Part shown: one piece after another, positions 1 to 8,131 of the stretch
Position numbering within the stretch: position 1 is the stretch's first letter
How the letters are laid out: every line of letters begins with the position of its first letter
IMG/VR virus record: IMGVR_UViG_3300047510_000776
Span: 1-38,042 of that record
DNA length: 38,042 nt
Reading direction: 5' to 3' (one strand)
DNA from: a virus
Program-made: the position numbers and the translations under genes
Notes under the pieces: generated by a model
What the model saw: only the letters and a program-made list of their open reading frames with translations
Told to the model about the DNA's origin: nothing
Database searches by the model: none

Positions 1-831
1 CTGCGCTTTAGCCGCCTTCTCCAAAATAGTCATGAAGTTAGGATCAGCCGCAGCCGCAGCTGCAAAGATGTTGTTGATGCGCGTATTGACGTCGCGCAGC
101 ATTTCGTCTTGCGGCACAGTGCCAGTCAAATCTCTGACTTTTTTATTGGCAGCAGATAAGCCTTTGCCTGTTAAATCAGCCACCCGGCGGCTTTGTCCGG
201 TCAGATAGCTAGTACCCGCGCCACCCAACAAACCACCTACAATTTCAGCGCCGGGGAGACCTGTCGCGCGGCCTATTTGCGAGCCAGATTCAGCGCCTGC
301 GCCGATGGCGAATTGCTCGTAAGGCGCGCCAAGAAAACGTGATACAGGACGTTGAAATAACCCAGTACCACCAAACAAATAGCTTGAAGGGTCAAACACA
401 GCCTCTATACCGCCACCAAGAATGGATTGCCCCATCGTTGCAGGCGCTACGTTAGTAACCCCAGCAGCCCGCAAAACAGGTTCACGGACGCGCGCCTCGC
501 CTGTTGCAAATGTCTGTGGCTCATAAGTTGGTCTACCACCTGCAGCCGCAACATTAGCATCAGCCTCAGGAACAAAACCCGTGCTGGAGAGCAAGCCGCT
601 TAATAACGCAGGGACGTTAGACACGCCACGCGCAGCACTTCGAAGAACTATCTCACCTGTAGATGGTTGGGCAACTTGGCGACGTGATTCTGCCAGCGCG
701 TTAGCGACTTCTTTTTGCGTGATTAGCCCATTTGCAATAGCAACGCTAAAAAGTTCCTCTTGCGGCGTGTCTACCGGTACATCCGGTATGACTACGCCGT
801 TAGGTAAGGTTACAGGTCTAGTCTCTGCCAT
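1..831 (-). CDS. Internal virion protein, N-terminal part (cut by window edge)
   Basis: The reading frame opens at ATG 831-829 behind an AAGGAAAAGCG ribosome site and stays open for 277 codons to base 1 without a stop. The first ~45 residues (VTLPNGVVIPDVPVDTPQEE and on) resemble the short N-terminal domain found on many podovirus internal virion or ejection proteins. From about residue 130 the chain is Gly/Ala-rich (GGGIEAVFDPSSYLFGGTG, then LLGGAGTSYLTG), as expected of proteins that insert into the host envelope. It is the last gene of the leftward late operon, starting 9 bases after the preceding stop. The C-terminal part is probably the open frame at 36220-38042. The exact role is inferred from position and composition. 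Confidence 0.6.
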   Translation of the reverse strand, partial: MAETRPVTLPNGVVIPDVPVDTPQEELFSVAIANGLITQKEVANALAESRRQVAQPSTGEIVLRSAARGVSNVPALLSGLLSSTGFVPEADANVAAAGGRPTYEPQTFATGEARVREPVLRAAGVTNVAPATMGQSILGGGIEAVFDPSSYLFGGTGLFQRPVSRFLGAPYEQFAIGAGAESGSQIGRATGLPGAEIVGGLLGGAGTSYLTGQSRRVADLTGKGLSAANKKVRDLTGTVPQDEMLRDVNTRINNIFAAAAAADPNFMTILEKAAKAQ

Positions 832-840
832 CGCTTTTCC

Positions 841-2751
841 TTACTTTTTAGTGTTAGATTTTAAATCTTTCCATGAAAGCGCTTTGTTGCCGCCAGCAGG
901 CGCTGCTTCAGGATTTAAATCTGGGAAATTAAACAAATCTTTTATCTGCTGGTCTGTATATATCTTAGTGCCGTCATTGTAGGTAGCGCTTCTGGCTAAA
1001 CGTTTTTGCCTATCTAATGTATTGGTAGCTTGTTTTCTAGCCGCCTTACGTAAAGCTAATAAAGTGTCTCTTACCTCATCTAAGGTAGGATTGCCCGGGG
1101 TACCAAAAACAACTTTGCTGGTCGTGTCCCTAATTGTTGCAACTATAGATGGGTTAGCACCAGCATTTTGTATGTCGGCAGCACTTAGTGAAGCATCACC
1201 TAAAGATTTAGCAAGCTGCGCTCTTGCAGCATTAAACGCGGATGGATTGTTGTTTTTCTTAGCTAACGCTAATGTAGCTAATGCAGAATCCACAACATTT
1301 ACCGTTTTTAGCTGCGGCTCAACAGTCTCCCGTATAGCTTTTTCAGTTTTAGCAATATCGATAGGCTCTTTAGGCAATACGTTTTTAACCTCAACTTTTG
1401 GTGCGTTTATACGTCGTTCCGCTTCAACAAGCTTATTAACAGCTTTTTGCTGGTTTTGATCTAAATCATCAAAGTTTTTCCCAAATTCAGCTTTAGCCGT
1501 AGCTTCACGATCAACGCCGTAAGAAATTTCTTTTTCTCTCTTTGCTTCCTCTTTCTGCTTATTGAGAACTTTTGCTCGTTGCTCAGTGGTTAAATCAACA
1601 AAAGCTTTGTTGAAATCCGCCAGCGCAATTTCATCCACCGCAGCGCTGACATTGGGCTGTCTTCCTTCTCTTCTGTTCTCTAAGTAATCAATATCTTCTT
1701 GAATAGCTTTGTATTCTGAAGAATTTGGATCAAATTTTTTCTGCTCCTCTTTACGCCTGCGTACTTCCGCGTTAATGCGAACGCGCTCGGGCTCAGTTGA
1801 AGGCGGTTTTTGACGCGCTAACTCTTCATCTAACGCTTTCTGGAAGGCAGGCGTGCCGTATTCAAAACCTCTATCAATGACAATTCTGGCGGCCTCGCTT
1901 ATATTTGGCTTGTCTGTTTTTTCTACCTGTTTTATCAACTTTTGTATTCTAACCACTTCTGGGTTTTTGGCCACAGCTTCAGGATCAGGGTTTATATTTT
2001 GGGCATTTTCTGTCGCTTTATCCAAGCGAACGTACAAACTCTCAAGTTGTTCGACCGTAGTAGGCTGCCTATCTTGAGGCGTGACAAAGCGATTAAACGC
2101 GTTAATAAACGCTTCTTGATATTCAGGCGTGCCTGGCTCATATCCAGAGTTCCTCGCCGCTATCGTTGCATTGCGTTCAGCCGTAGTCATTTTTTCATCA
2201 ACGTTTTTTTGCAGCTGCGTACGTTCAGCCACTAAAGCGTTAATTGTCGGTATATCTTCTGGGTCATCAACATTGAGGCCCTCTAACTGCAAAGTGATAG
2301 CGTTGATGCGAGCTGCTGCTTGAACCGGACCTGCGACTGATGGGGCGCGCGATTTTTCAGCCGCAGCCTTGCGTTGGCGAGCCAACTCTATCTCGCTACC
2401 TTGTTTTCTCATAAAGTCGGTCAGCGTCAACGATAATTCAGTATCGCCTGCTTGCGATGCACGCAAGATACCCTGCTCCAACGACGCCATATCCGCCGGG
2501 TTGATCGACTGCATGATTTCCTGGCGCTGGCGGATGCGCTGCAGCTGGGGGTCTTGTACGCCCAAGAGGCCGCCAAACCCACGGCCTAACTGTTGCGCAC
2601 CCAAAAACGTGCCGTAAACGGCTTGATCGCGAGGGCTCAACTGAGCGAAGTTAAACGCGCGCTGCTGGTCAGCGGCTTGCTGTTGCGCCAACTGCTGCGC
2701 CTGATATTGTTCAGGCGACATGAACAGACCTAAGATATCACTGGTAGCCAT
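841..2751 (-). CDS. Internal virion / ejection-type structural protein, 636 aa
   Basis: A long hydrophilic protein. The N-terminus is Gln/Ala-rich (residues ~14-32), followed by a Gly-rich patch (LGRGFGGLLG) near residue 57. The central and C-terminal parts are rich in Lys, Glu and Ala with predicted long helices and coiled coil. There are no cysteines in the parts I read and no enzymatic motif. ATG 2751 has the upstream site AAGGAATTAAAG. It lies between two other proteins of internal-virion type in the late operon. Podoviruses with tail tubular A/B proteins usually encode two to four large, poorly conserved internal core proteins here, ejected with the DNA. Identity as a core protein is inferred from position, size and composition; I do not recognise a named family. 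Confidence 0.6.
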   Translation of the reverse strand: MATSDILGLFMSPEQYQAQQLAQQQAADQQRAFNFAQLSPRDQAVYGTFLGAQQLGRGFGGLLGVQDPQLQRIRQRQEIMQSINPADMASLEQGILRASQAGDTELSLTLTDFMRKQGSEIELARQRKAAAEKSRAPSVAGPVQAAARINAITLQLEGLNVDDPEDIPTINALVAERTQLQKNVDEKMTTAERNATIAARNSGYEPGTPEYQEAFINAFNRFVTPQDRQPTTVEQLESLYVRLDKATENAQNINPDPEAVAKNPEVVRIQKLIKQVEKTDKPNISEAARIVIDRGFEYGTPAFQKALDEELARQKPPSTEPERVRINAEVRRRKEEQKKFDPNSSEYKAIQEDIDYLENRREGRQPNVSAAVDEIALADFNKAFVDLTTEQRAKVLNKQKEEAKREKEISYGVDREATAKAEFGKNFDDLDQNQQKAVNKLVEAERRINAPKVEVKNVLPKEPIDIAKTEKAIRETVEPQLKTVNVVDSALATLALAKKNNNPSAFNAARAQLAKSLGDASLSAADIQNAGANPSIVATIRDTTSKVVFGTPGNPTLDEVRDTLLALRKAARKQATNTLDRQKRLARSATYNDGTKIYTDQQIKDLFNFPDLNPEAAPAGGNKALSWKDLKSNTKK

Positions 2752-2793
2752 AACTTTAATTCCTTGCGTTTGTGCCGGCTGTCAAAACAAAAA

Positions 2794-3840
2794 TTAGCGC
2801 CAATACGTAGTGGGGCCCGCCTGTTGAAAAGCGTTCGGGTATTCGGTGTCTGCAAGCGGCGTAGGCGTGCCACCACCAAATAGTTTAGCTACACCTTGGC
2901 CAAATACAGGATTGCTACCCAAACCTGACAACGCAGCAGCCCACGGATCAAACGCGGCGGCTTGCGTAGTACGTGCTGCGCTCAAGCCACCTTGCAGCAG
3001 CGACTGACCTGCGCTCGCGCCAGCAGTAGCCGCACGGCCACCCAACTGCGCGCCGATATCCAGCGGCTGCATACCCAAGCTCTCAAGCGTCGAGACACCA
3101 CCCAACGCGGTGGTAAACGGATTCAACGCGCCTGTGACGCCTGACTCGTAACCACCCAAGAGCCCAGCGCCCTGGCCAAACAGACCTGTACCAAACGCCA
3201 ACTGACGTTGGCCTTCCTGCTGCGCTTGCGCTGCCAGCTGCGCATCCTGCTGCGCCAAGGCGTTGTAGTACGCCTCCATCTCAGGGTTGGCTGCTGCAAG
3301 GCCAGCGCCGCCGCCTGGACGCGTGCCAGTACCACCCACAGCTAGACCACCACGGCCTGTCTGGAACAGCTGATTCTGCAGTTGGGCGTACTGACGTTCG
3401 CGCGAGGGGGACAGCAAATCGAGCTGACGCTGCATGTATTTCTGCGCCACTTGCTCCGGTGTTTCAGCCAGATATTGGCCGCCCAGTTGCATCAGACTAG
3501 CGCCGGCACCTCGCAATGGTGCGTAGGCTTCGCCTGCCATCTCAGCTTCACCAAGTCGCTGTTCAGCCAGCGATTGCAAACGATCCTGGTAGGCGCGCAG
3601 TCGTGGGTCGATCTGGTAGCCAGCGCCTGATAGGCGGCCGCTAGGATCAAACTGGAACTGACTGCTTCCGAACCGGGTAGTTACCCCAACAGGACGGAAT
3701 CGCTGCTCTTCAGCAGCAAGTTGCGCGGCCTTTAGTTGCGCATCAGCGGAAATTTGTGCGGCTTTCTTTTGCGAGCTGCCGCCTAATAGGCCGCCAGCAA
3801 GGCTAAATCCACCGCCGATAAGAGCTGCCGTTACTGGCAT
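2794..3840 (-). CDS. Gly/Ala-rich internal virion protein, 348 aa
   Basis: The N-terminus (ALIGGGFSLAGGLLGGSSQKKAA) is a glycine-rich hydrophobic segment like a membrane-inserting helix. A helical Gln/Ala stretch (QISADAQLKAAQLAAEEQ) follows, and a low-complexity Gly/Gln/Ala body runs from about residue 100 to 330, ending near AAFDPWAAALSGLG. Such proteins sit in the internal core of short-tailed phages and are ejected early in infection. The ATG (3840) follows the cupin stop with one base between them, so the two are probably translationally coupled. No catalytic motif is visible. The assignment rests on composition and on position between the tail and core genes. Confidence 0.6.
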   Translation of the reverse strand: MPVTAALIGGGFSLAGGLLGGSSQKKAAQISADAQLKAAQLAAEEQRFRPVGVTTRFGSSQFQFDPSGRLSGAGYQIDPRLRAYQDRLQSLAEQRLGEAEMAGEAYAPLRGAGASLMQLGGQYLAETPEQVAQKYMQRQLDLLSPSRERQYAQLQNQLFQTGRGGLAVGGTGTRPGGGAGLAAANPEMEAYYNALAQQDAQLAAQAQQEGQRQLAFGTGLFGQGAGLLGGYESGVTGALNPFTTALGGVSTLESLGMQPLDIGAQLGGRAATAGASAGQSLLQGGLSAARTTQAAAFDPWAAALSGLGSNPVFGQGVAKLFGGGTPTPLADTEYPNAFQQAGPTTYWR

Positions 3841-3841
3841 G

Positions 3842-4165
3842 TCAGTACCCCTTTATGATGTCTTTATCCACCTTCGACGGATCTTTCTCGTCCGTGGCGT
3901 GGATGCAATACCAAACACAATCTTCAATGGCTTTTATGCCATGTACCAAACCTGCTTTCACATCTACGCAAGCAGGCGCTTCAATAACTTCTATCTCATC
4001 GCCAATCAGCATGGCCACACGACCTCTAGCCAGAATAGACAAGTGGCTAAAGTCATGCGTGTGCTTCAAAATAGCTTGTCCTGCTTCTACACGCATCTCT
4101 TTGGCGTACATACCATCAGAGAAATGATGCGTAATCTGATGGTCTGGTAAGGTTTCGACAATCAT
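3842..4165 (-). CDS. Single-domain cupin-like protein in the tail module
   Basis: A 107-aa protein with a small cupin beta-barrel signature: Gly/His motif with H35, H37 and H41 (KHTHDFSHLS), G48, then a second motif around H75 (AGLVHGI). These histidines would bind one metal ion. I place the start at ATG 4165, which overlaps the upstream stop as ATGA and has GGAAG 8 bases upstream; a GTG at 4180 would add five residues. Cupins span sugar isomerases, dioxygenases and pure binding proteins, so the activity cannot be read from sequence. Its place directly after the collar-type fibre gene suggests a virion or fibre-related role. Cys66, Cys83 and Cys87 are also present. Confidence 0.7.
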   Translation of the reverse strand: MIVETLPDHQITHHFSDGMYAKEMRVEAGQAILKHTHDFSHLSILARGRVAMLIGDEIEVIEAPACVDVKAGLVHGIKAIEDCVWYCIHATDEKDPSKVDKDIIKGY

Positions 4166-4866
4166 GCTGTCCGCTTCCACATATAGACCGTAATGTACGG
4201 CTGGTAGTTTGCATTGGTGCCAGATGAACCTTCCGTTGAAACACTAGTAGCAACAGTAATTCCTGTTGTATTGCTATTAACTACAGACGCGTTTCCTGTT
4301 ATAGAATTTGTGTACTGAACACTATTCCCGCCGCTAAAACTTTCGCCAATTTTTACTGTATGGCTGTGGCCAGGGTCAGTAACCGTAGATGTGGCAGTGT
4401 GCGTGTGGCTTACATTAACTGCATTTGCAGAACCACCCGTTTCTTCTGCTGTATCAAATAGCGAATTACCAGAATCAAAACCAACCATGACACGACCCGC
4501 GCCAAATGCGGTCCACGTACCAAACCCTAATAACGTGCCAGGATTGGTACTGCTAGTCGCATTGGTATAGATAGAGCCAACTGGGTAAAGTGACTGTTTT
4601 ATGGCATCAACAACATCTTGCACAAACGCAGTGGTAGCTATCTTGGTGCTATCGTCAGACGTTGATTGCGTAACAGCTATCGTGCCTGTCGGAAGCGTGG
4701 GCGTGCCAGTAAACGTGGGACTGGCAAGATCGGCTTTGGTCGCAACGGCAGTGGCGATATTGTTAAATTCGGTGTCAATCTCCGTGCCTTTAACAATCTT
4801 AGCCGCGTTACCAGACGCCAATGCGTCTTTGGCCGCGAAGTCCGTACTCTTTACATAGTTACTCAC
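4162..4866 (-). CDS. Tail fibre / collar protein with Gp10-type C-terminal domain
   Basis: 234 aa. The N-terminus (KIVKGTEIDTEFNNIATAV) is a short helical segment typical of podovirus fibre trimers, followed by a SPTFTGTPTLP repeat-type stretch and TKIATTAFVQD, common in tail fibres. From about residue 92 comes the receptor-tip module YPVGSIYTN, GTLLGFGTW, GRVMVG, then a His-rich part (SHTHT, GHSHT), ending YQPYITVYMWKRTA. This resembles the C-terminal domain of T4 Gp10/Gp12-like collar fibres, where HxH pairs bind metal inside the trimer. Overlaps both neighbours as ATGA. Probable role: host surface binding. Metal binding is inferred. Confidence 0.75.
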   Translation of the reverse strand: MSNYVKSTDFAAKDALASGNAAKIVKGTEIDTEFNNIATAVATKADLASPTFTGTPTLPTGTIAVTQSTSDDSTKIATTAFVQDVVDAIKQSLYPVGSIYTNATSSTNPGTLLGFGTWTAFGAGRVMVGFDSGNSLFDTAEETGGSANAVNVSHTHTATSTVTDPGHSHTVKIGESFSGGNSVQYTNSITGNASVVNSNTTGITVATSVSTEGSSGTNANYQPYITVYMWKRTA

Positions 4867-6422
4867 GTTACTCTCCCGTTTTTCGACAGAATCTCAATTT
4901 TTTGAATCGACAACGGCGAAGAATTGATGTCAGCTTCGTAGCCCGTTTGAACAATACGGCCAGTGCCCGTACCTTGCGCATATAGCGTCTGTAGTGCAAT
5001 ACCATCAGCATACTCCGCAACAGGAACCCCATTAGCGCCATATTCAGCAATGCCATATTCCGACACGCTTTGTGTAGGAATTTGCGTGTTTTGCGACAAA
5101 TAGTTTTCGTTAAAATCAAAACCCCACTTAATGGTGATGTATTGATTTGTGCCACCAATCACAATCACACCAATGCGTTTTAGTATGGATGTGACGCTTT
5201 GATCACCTAAGTCACTATGATTCGTGTAGTACTGAAATCGATACTCAGCTGTATCATCCAGATACGTGCCGTATTTACCAATGTAGCCAGTTTGGCCTAA
5301 GAGCAAATCACCATTGCGACGCGACAACAAAGCCGACGGCGTAATCGACGTCCATTGCGTCACTCGCGCAGATCCATCAGGCAAGTAGCCACGCGTATCA
5401 AACACGTAGACAGACTGATTGGTCGGCAACGTCAGCAGGTAAAATGCATTGATTTCCGAGTACACGGCCTTAATATTAGCCAGCGTTTCACCTGCAACAA
5501 TGCCGATTAAGTCGTTTCGCACGTTCTTGCTGATATCACGGAACGGCGCTGATTTTTCTTGGATCGTTCGCATCAGTGATCGCACGCCGCTGTTAGACAA
5601 AAAGAAAACGTCAGTCGCAGTAGGTTGGATCGAGTCGCGCGCGATACAGCCAATGCCGACCACCGTATCGCTTAGCGACATCGTTGCCGGTGCTGTCGCG
5701 CCTTGGTAAACCAATATCTGGCGCTTACCAAAGATAATCAAGAAATTGTTGTGCGCAGCTAAACCGACAATCTCGTCTGGTCCAGCAGGCCATACGTTGT
5801 TCACATTCAACGTGCCGGAGGTGCCGCCCGAGTAAATATGGCCAGCCAGCAAATCAGAGAACGTCAGTGTTTGCTTGTCCGCCGCAGTGCTGGCAATCCA
5901 CAGACGACCGTAAGCTGATATGACAACATTGCCCGACGGCACCGTGCCGGCGTAGCCTGTCTTCTCACTGACGCGGCGGTACGTGGTCGTGCTAACAGCT
6001 GGATCGTAAATCAGCGGGTCATGGCCTGTCTGGAAGAAATACGTAATGCCATTAAGCGACGCGCACTGCCAGTTGTTGGCTGTGATGGTCGGGGCGGTGC
6101 CCCCTCCCCCGTAGGTCAACTCGACAACTGCATTGCTGCCGTCGAGTTTGAAAATCTTGTTGTTGCCGGCAAACAGAATCGTGTACGTACCGTCAGCCAC
6201 CACCAACTCATGGATGACGCCCACATCATTGGCGCCTAGATTGCCAGAGCTGCTGTTGACTTTAGCCCAACCCTCTCTCGCACCTACCCGGCCATACTGA
6301 TCAATGACGCAATTCGTCGCCACCAAAGCAAACCCCGCGTTCAAATCGAGCGGCGAATCTTGGGTGTTCAGGCCGTAAAAGCCTGGCGCCGAGATCGTAT
6401 CGATGCGCAGTGGCTGGCTCAT
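4863..6422 (-). CDS. Tail tubular B-like / nozzle beta-propeller protein
   Basis: 519 aa. The opening (APGFYGLNTQDSPLDLNAGFALVATNCVIDQYGRV) is the usual start of phage stabilisation or tail tubular B proteins, where a short strand leads into a beta-propeller. Repeated blade-like segments follow (FAGNNKIFKLDG, SAYGRLWIAS, FLIIFGKRQILVYQG, DVFFLSNSGVRSL, YVFDTRGY). In T7-like phages the equivalent forms the nozzle that closes the tail; P22 gp10 plays a similar plug role. It lies directly downstream of the tail tubular A-like gene, sharing a 4-base ATGA overlap, in the conserved podovirus order. Length is shorter than T7 gp12 (about 790 aa) and close to P22 gp10. Confidence 0.75.
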   Translation of the reverse strand: MSQPLRIDTISAPGFYGLNTQDSPLDLNAGFALVATNCVIDQYGRVGAREGWAKVNSSSGNLGANDVGVIHELVVADGTYTILFAGNNKIFKLDGSNAVVELTYGGGGTAPTITANNWQCASLNGITYFFQTGHDPLIYDPAVSTTTYRRVSEKTGYAGTVPSGNVVISAYGRLWIASTAADKQTLTFSDLLAGHIYSGGTSGTLNVNNVWPAGPDEIVGLAAHNNFLIIFGKRQILVYQGATAPATMSLSDTVVGIGCIARDSIQPTATDVFFLSNSGVRSLMRTIQEKSAPFRDISKNVRNDLIGIVAGETLANIKAVYSEINAFYLLTLPTNQSVYVFDTRGYLPDGSARVTQWTSITPSALLSRRNGDLLLGQTGYIGKYGTYLDDTAEYRFQYYTNHSDLGDQSVTSILKRIGVIVIGGTNQYITIKWGFDFNENYLSQNTQIPTQSVSEYGIAEYGANGVPVAEYADGIALQTLYAQGTGTGRIVQTGYEADINSSPLSIQKIEILSKNGRVT

Positions 6423-7069
6423 GAGGGGTAAAACTCCTGCATTTCTGGGAACCGCGTGGCTTCCAAAGCAATGTAATCCGACAGCATGGTCTTATACAAC
6501 GCGTAGGCTTCCGAAGAGTTCAGACCGCCGTCTTCGCCGCGCTCAACCAAAGCGCGGGCGTAAGCGTTTTGCGCTACCAACACATCCGGCACCAACACAG
6601 ATGTGGAGTCCGACGATAGCGCGGCTTGTGGAACCGACAGGAAAAACTTGATGGTGTAGATGCCATTAGGCCGCCCCCACAGCTGCACCTTGGCGTCGCC
6701 GTTGCCGTCTACACCTTCAAAGCAGTATTCGGTAGGAACAGCGGTCACTTGTGGCTGCAGGTTCTGCTTGCGCCGCATCTCGCCCACAGGAATGACTTCC
6801 ATGACGACATTGCTGGTGGTGTTTAGTGGATCGCTGGTAACGCGGAACTTCTGACCTGCGCCGGTCAACGAGTATTCGTACGTGGCGGATGTCGTAGTAA
6901 AAGTGATTTCTTGGCCTAGCGCATTCCAATCGTAGGCGTCCTCGATCTGGCGTTTGGCATCATTAACAAACTTACCAATCAAGGAAGAATAGCTAGTCAG
7001 GCCAACGGTTGTGACCTGTTGTTCCCGCAAGCGGGCTAACACATCGTTGACGAGTTCTAAGTAGGTCAT
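6419..7069 (-). CDS. Tail tubular A-like adaptor protein
   Basis: 216 aa, close to the usual length of T7 gp11-type proteins (~200 aa). The N-terminus MTYLELVNDVLARLRE and the helix LIGKFVNDAKRQIEDAYDWNAL are hallmark segments of this family, followed by a beta-rich middle and a C-terminal helix (VAQNAYARALVERGEDGG) that packs against the portal. These proteins form the ring connecting portal to tail nozzle. It sits immediately before the beta-propeller nozzle gene, with ATGA overlaps on both sides. I consider the assignment firm at family level. Confidence 0.85.
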   Translation of the reverse strand: MTYLELVNDVLARLREQQVTTVGLTSYSSLIGKFVNDAKRQIEDAYDWNALGQEITFTTTSATYEYSLTGAGQKFRVTSDPLNTTSNVVMEVIPVGEMRRKQNLQPQVTAVPTEYCFEGVDGNGDAKVQLWGRPNGIYTIKFFLSVPQAALSSDSTSVLVPDVLVAQNAYARALVERGEDGGLNSSEAYALYKTMLSDYIALEATRFPEMQEFYPS

Positions 7070-7368
7070 TTGCTTTTCGCCTTATTCCTTGCGGAGATAG
7101 CTTTAGCTTTTACCTTTGCATCTGCCTTGGATGTAGCGCCCCAAGCGTTTAAGGACAACAGCAGCCGGGTGGGCTTGCCGTCTACACGCTCCGGACCGGG
7201 CATATTGCCCATCCTGGCAAGAAAAGAAGCTCGTCGTGGGTTGTCGCCGGATTTCACCGGCGCTTTGAGGTTTCCCCCAGTTGCTGCATTATAAGACTCC
7301 CGGCCTTTGGCATTCAAGCCGCCTTTTGCATTTTGACCGGCTTTTCTTTGCCAAGCGGGTGTTTTCAT
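7066..7368 (-). CDS. Small basic phage protein, DUF6321-like
   Basis: 100 aa, strongly basic. The N-terminal half (AWQRKAGQNAKGGLNAKGRE, then YNAATGGNLKAPV) and RRASFLARMGNMPGP match the pattern I associate with the DUF6321 family of phage structural-module proteins. The C-terminus is a Lys/Ala tail (KADAKVKAKAISARNKAKSK). The function is unknown; charge suggests DNA or RNA contact, perhaps packaging with the genome. It is the third of three consecutive tiny basic proteins joined by ATGA overlaps just before the tail tubular A gene. Confidence 0.7.
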   Translation of the reverse strand: MKTPAWQRKAGQNAKGGLNAKGRESYNAATGGNLKAPVKSGDNPRRASFLARMGNMPGPERVDGKPTRLLLSLNAWGATSKADAKVKAKAISARNKAKSK

Positions 7369-7520
7369 TTCTTCCTCGCTGCCCTCATGTTGTCGATCAA
7401 ATTCGGATAGGGCCGTCCAGCTGCCTTGGCCATACGCTTGGCCGACGCCTTTTTCGCTGGGGTCAAGGGCTTAGACTCACCCAGCTTTTTAGGCCGTTTG
7501 GCCTCCCAGACCGGCTTCAT
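7365..7520 (-). CDS. Tiny basic phage protein, 51 aa
   Basis: Starts MKPVWEAKRPKKLGE and ends AAGRPYPNLIDNMRAARKK. The segment AKRMAKAAGRPYPNLIDNM recurs in many tailed-phage small basic proteins found next to DUF6321-like genes. Both ends overlap neighbours by 4 bases (ATGA), which is good evidence for translation of so short a frame. Function is unknown. About a third of the residues are Lys or Arg, so nucleic-acid binding is plausible but not shown. Confidence 0.7.
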   Translation of the reverse strand: MKPVWEAKRPKKLGESKPLTPAKKASAKRMAKAAGRPYPNLIDNMRAARKK

Positions 7521-7681
7521 TTCTTGGCCTTTTTCTTGGCCATCCCTGCCATGCTCAAGCCAATAGCCACGGCTTGTTTCTGCGGATAACCTTCTTTACG
7601 CAGCTTGCTAATTTTGGCCGAAGCAGCTTCCTGCTTGCCCTTTTTCGTGTATGGGTACTTCTTTCCGTCAACCATTGGCAT
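7517..7681 (-). CDS. Tiny basic phage protein, DUF6496-like
   Basis: 54 aa: MPMVDGKKYPYTKKGKQEA at the start, then KLRKEGYPQKQAVAIGLSMA and a Lys-rich end. The GKKYPYTKKGK opening followed by a short helix with KQAVAIGLS is the pattern of DUF6496-type phage proteins. ATG 7681 begins a chain of six ATGA-linked junctions that runs to the cupin gene. Function unknown; a second in-frame Met lies at codon 3. Confidence 0.65.
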   Translation of the reverse strand: MPMVDGKKYPYTKKGKQEAASAKISKLRKEGYPQKQAVAIGLSMAGMAKKKAKK

Positions 7682-7692
7682 GATGTCACCCC

Positions 7693-7899
7693 TTATTTGA
7701 AAAACAGTCTATCTGCAACAAAAGTCAGTATGCCGCCCAAAGCAGACGCGATCGTCATACCCATCCAAAAGCCGCCTTTGGACTTATTAGCCATTTCCAG
7801 CAACTGCTTGACGTCATTGCGCAGCGCATGGATCTCTGACTGCATGAGTTCTACTTGCGCTTCCAATTTGCCAAACTCTCTCGGGTCAATTTCCGACAT
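7693..7899 (-). CDS. Coiled-coil protein with C-terminal membrane helix
   Basis: 68 aa. Residues ~8-38 form an amphipathic coiled coil (GKLEAQVELMQSEIHALRND), then a hydrophobic segment (GGFWMGMTIASALGGILTFVADRLFF) of about 22 residues. The layout resembles XhlA/haemolysin-type phage membrane proteins that partner holins, and similar proteins sit among podovirus head-tail genes. Because a separate holin candidate lies in the lysis cassette, a holin-accessory role here is only a possibility. Start ATG 7899 overlaps the upstream stop by 14 bases. Confidence 0.6.
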   Translation of the reverse strand: MSEIDPREFGKLEAQVELMQSEIHALRNDVKQLLEMANKSKGGFWMGMTIASALGGILTFVADRLFFK

Positions 7900-8089
7900 T
7901 TTCCATTTTCCTTGGCCGCCCCTGCCGTTTTGCTGGCGGGGGTATGGTTACCAAACTAGCCTCTTCGCTGTGCGTATCCTCGGGTAAATCGACGCGGATG
8001 TATCCTTGATGGCCTTTCATGCTGTCGATGTCGTGCTGCAAAGTAAACGTGACTGTTTGGCCACTGGATAGACACTTAAAAGTTGCCAT
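7886..8089 (-). CDS. Small hypothetical protein, 67 aa
   Basis: The start is placed at ATG 8089 because it follows CAGGAGGTTTC, the best ribosome site in this region; the longer frame back to 8119 has none. The N-terminal half (MATFKCLSSGQTVTF, then MKGHQGYIRVD) looks beta-rich and the C-terminus is Pro/Arg/Lys-rich (PPPAKRQGRPRKMEN). Function is not recognised. It lies between the small virion protein gene and the coiled-coil membrane protein. Confidence 0.6.
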   Translation of the reverse strand: MATFKCLSSGQTVTFTLQHDIDSMKGHQGYIRVDLPEDTHSEEASLVTIPPPAKRQGRPRKMENVGN

Positions 8090-8110
8090 GAAACCTCCTG
8101 ATGGCAAGAC

Positions 8111-8126
8111 GGGGGCCAAAGCCCCC
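8111..8126. other. GC-rich hairpin after the 8132-8458 gene
   Basis: GGGGGC/GCCCCC arms with a CAAA loop lie just past the stop of the leftward gene. On the minus strand no T-run follows, whereas the + strand reads GGCTTTT afterwards. It could stabilise the leftward mRNA 3' end or act as a weak rightward terminator. Confidence 0.45.
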
Positions 8127-8131
8127 GGCTT

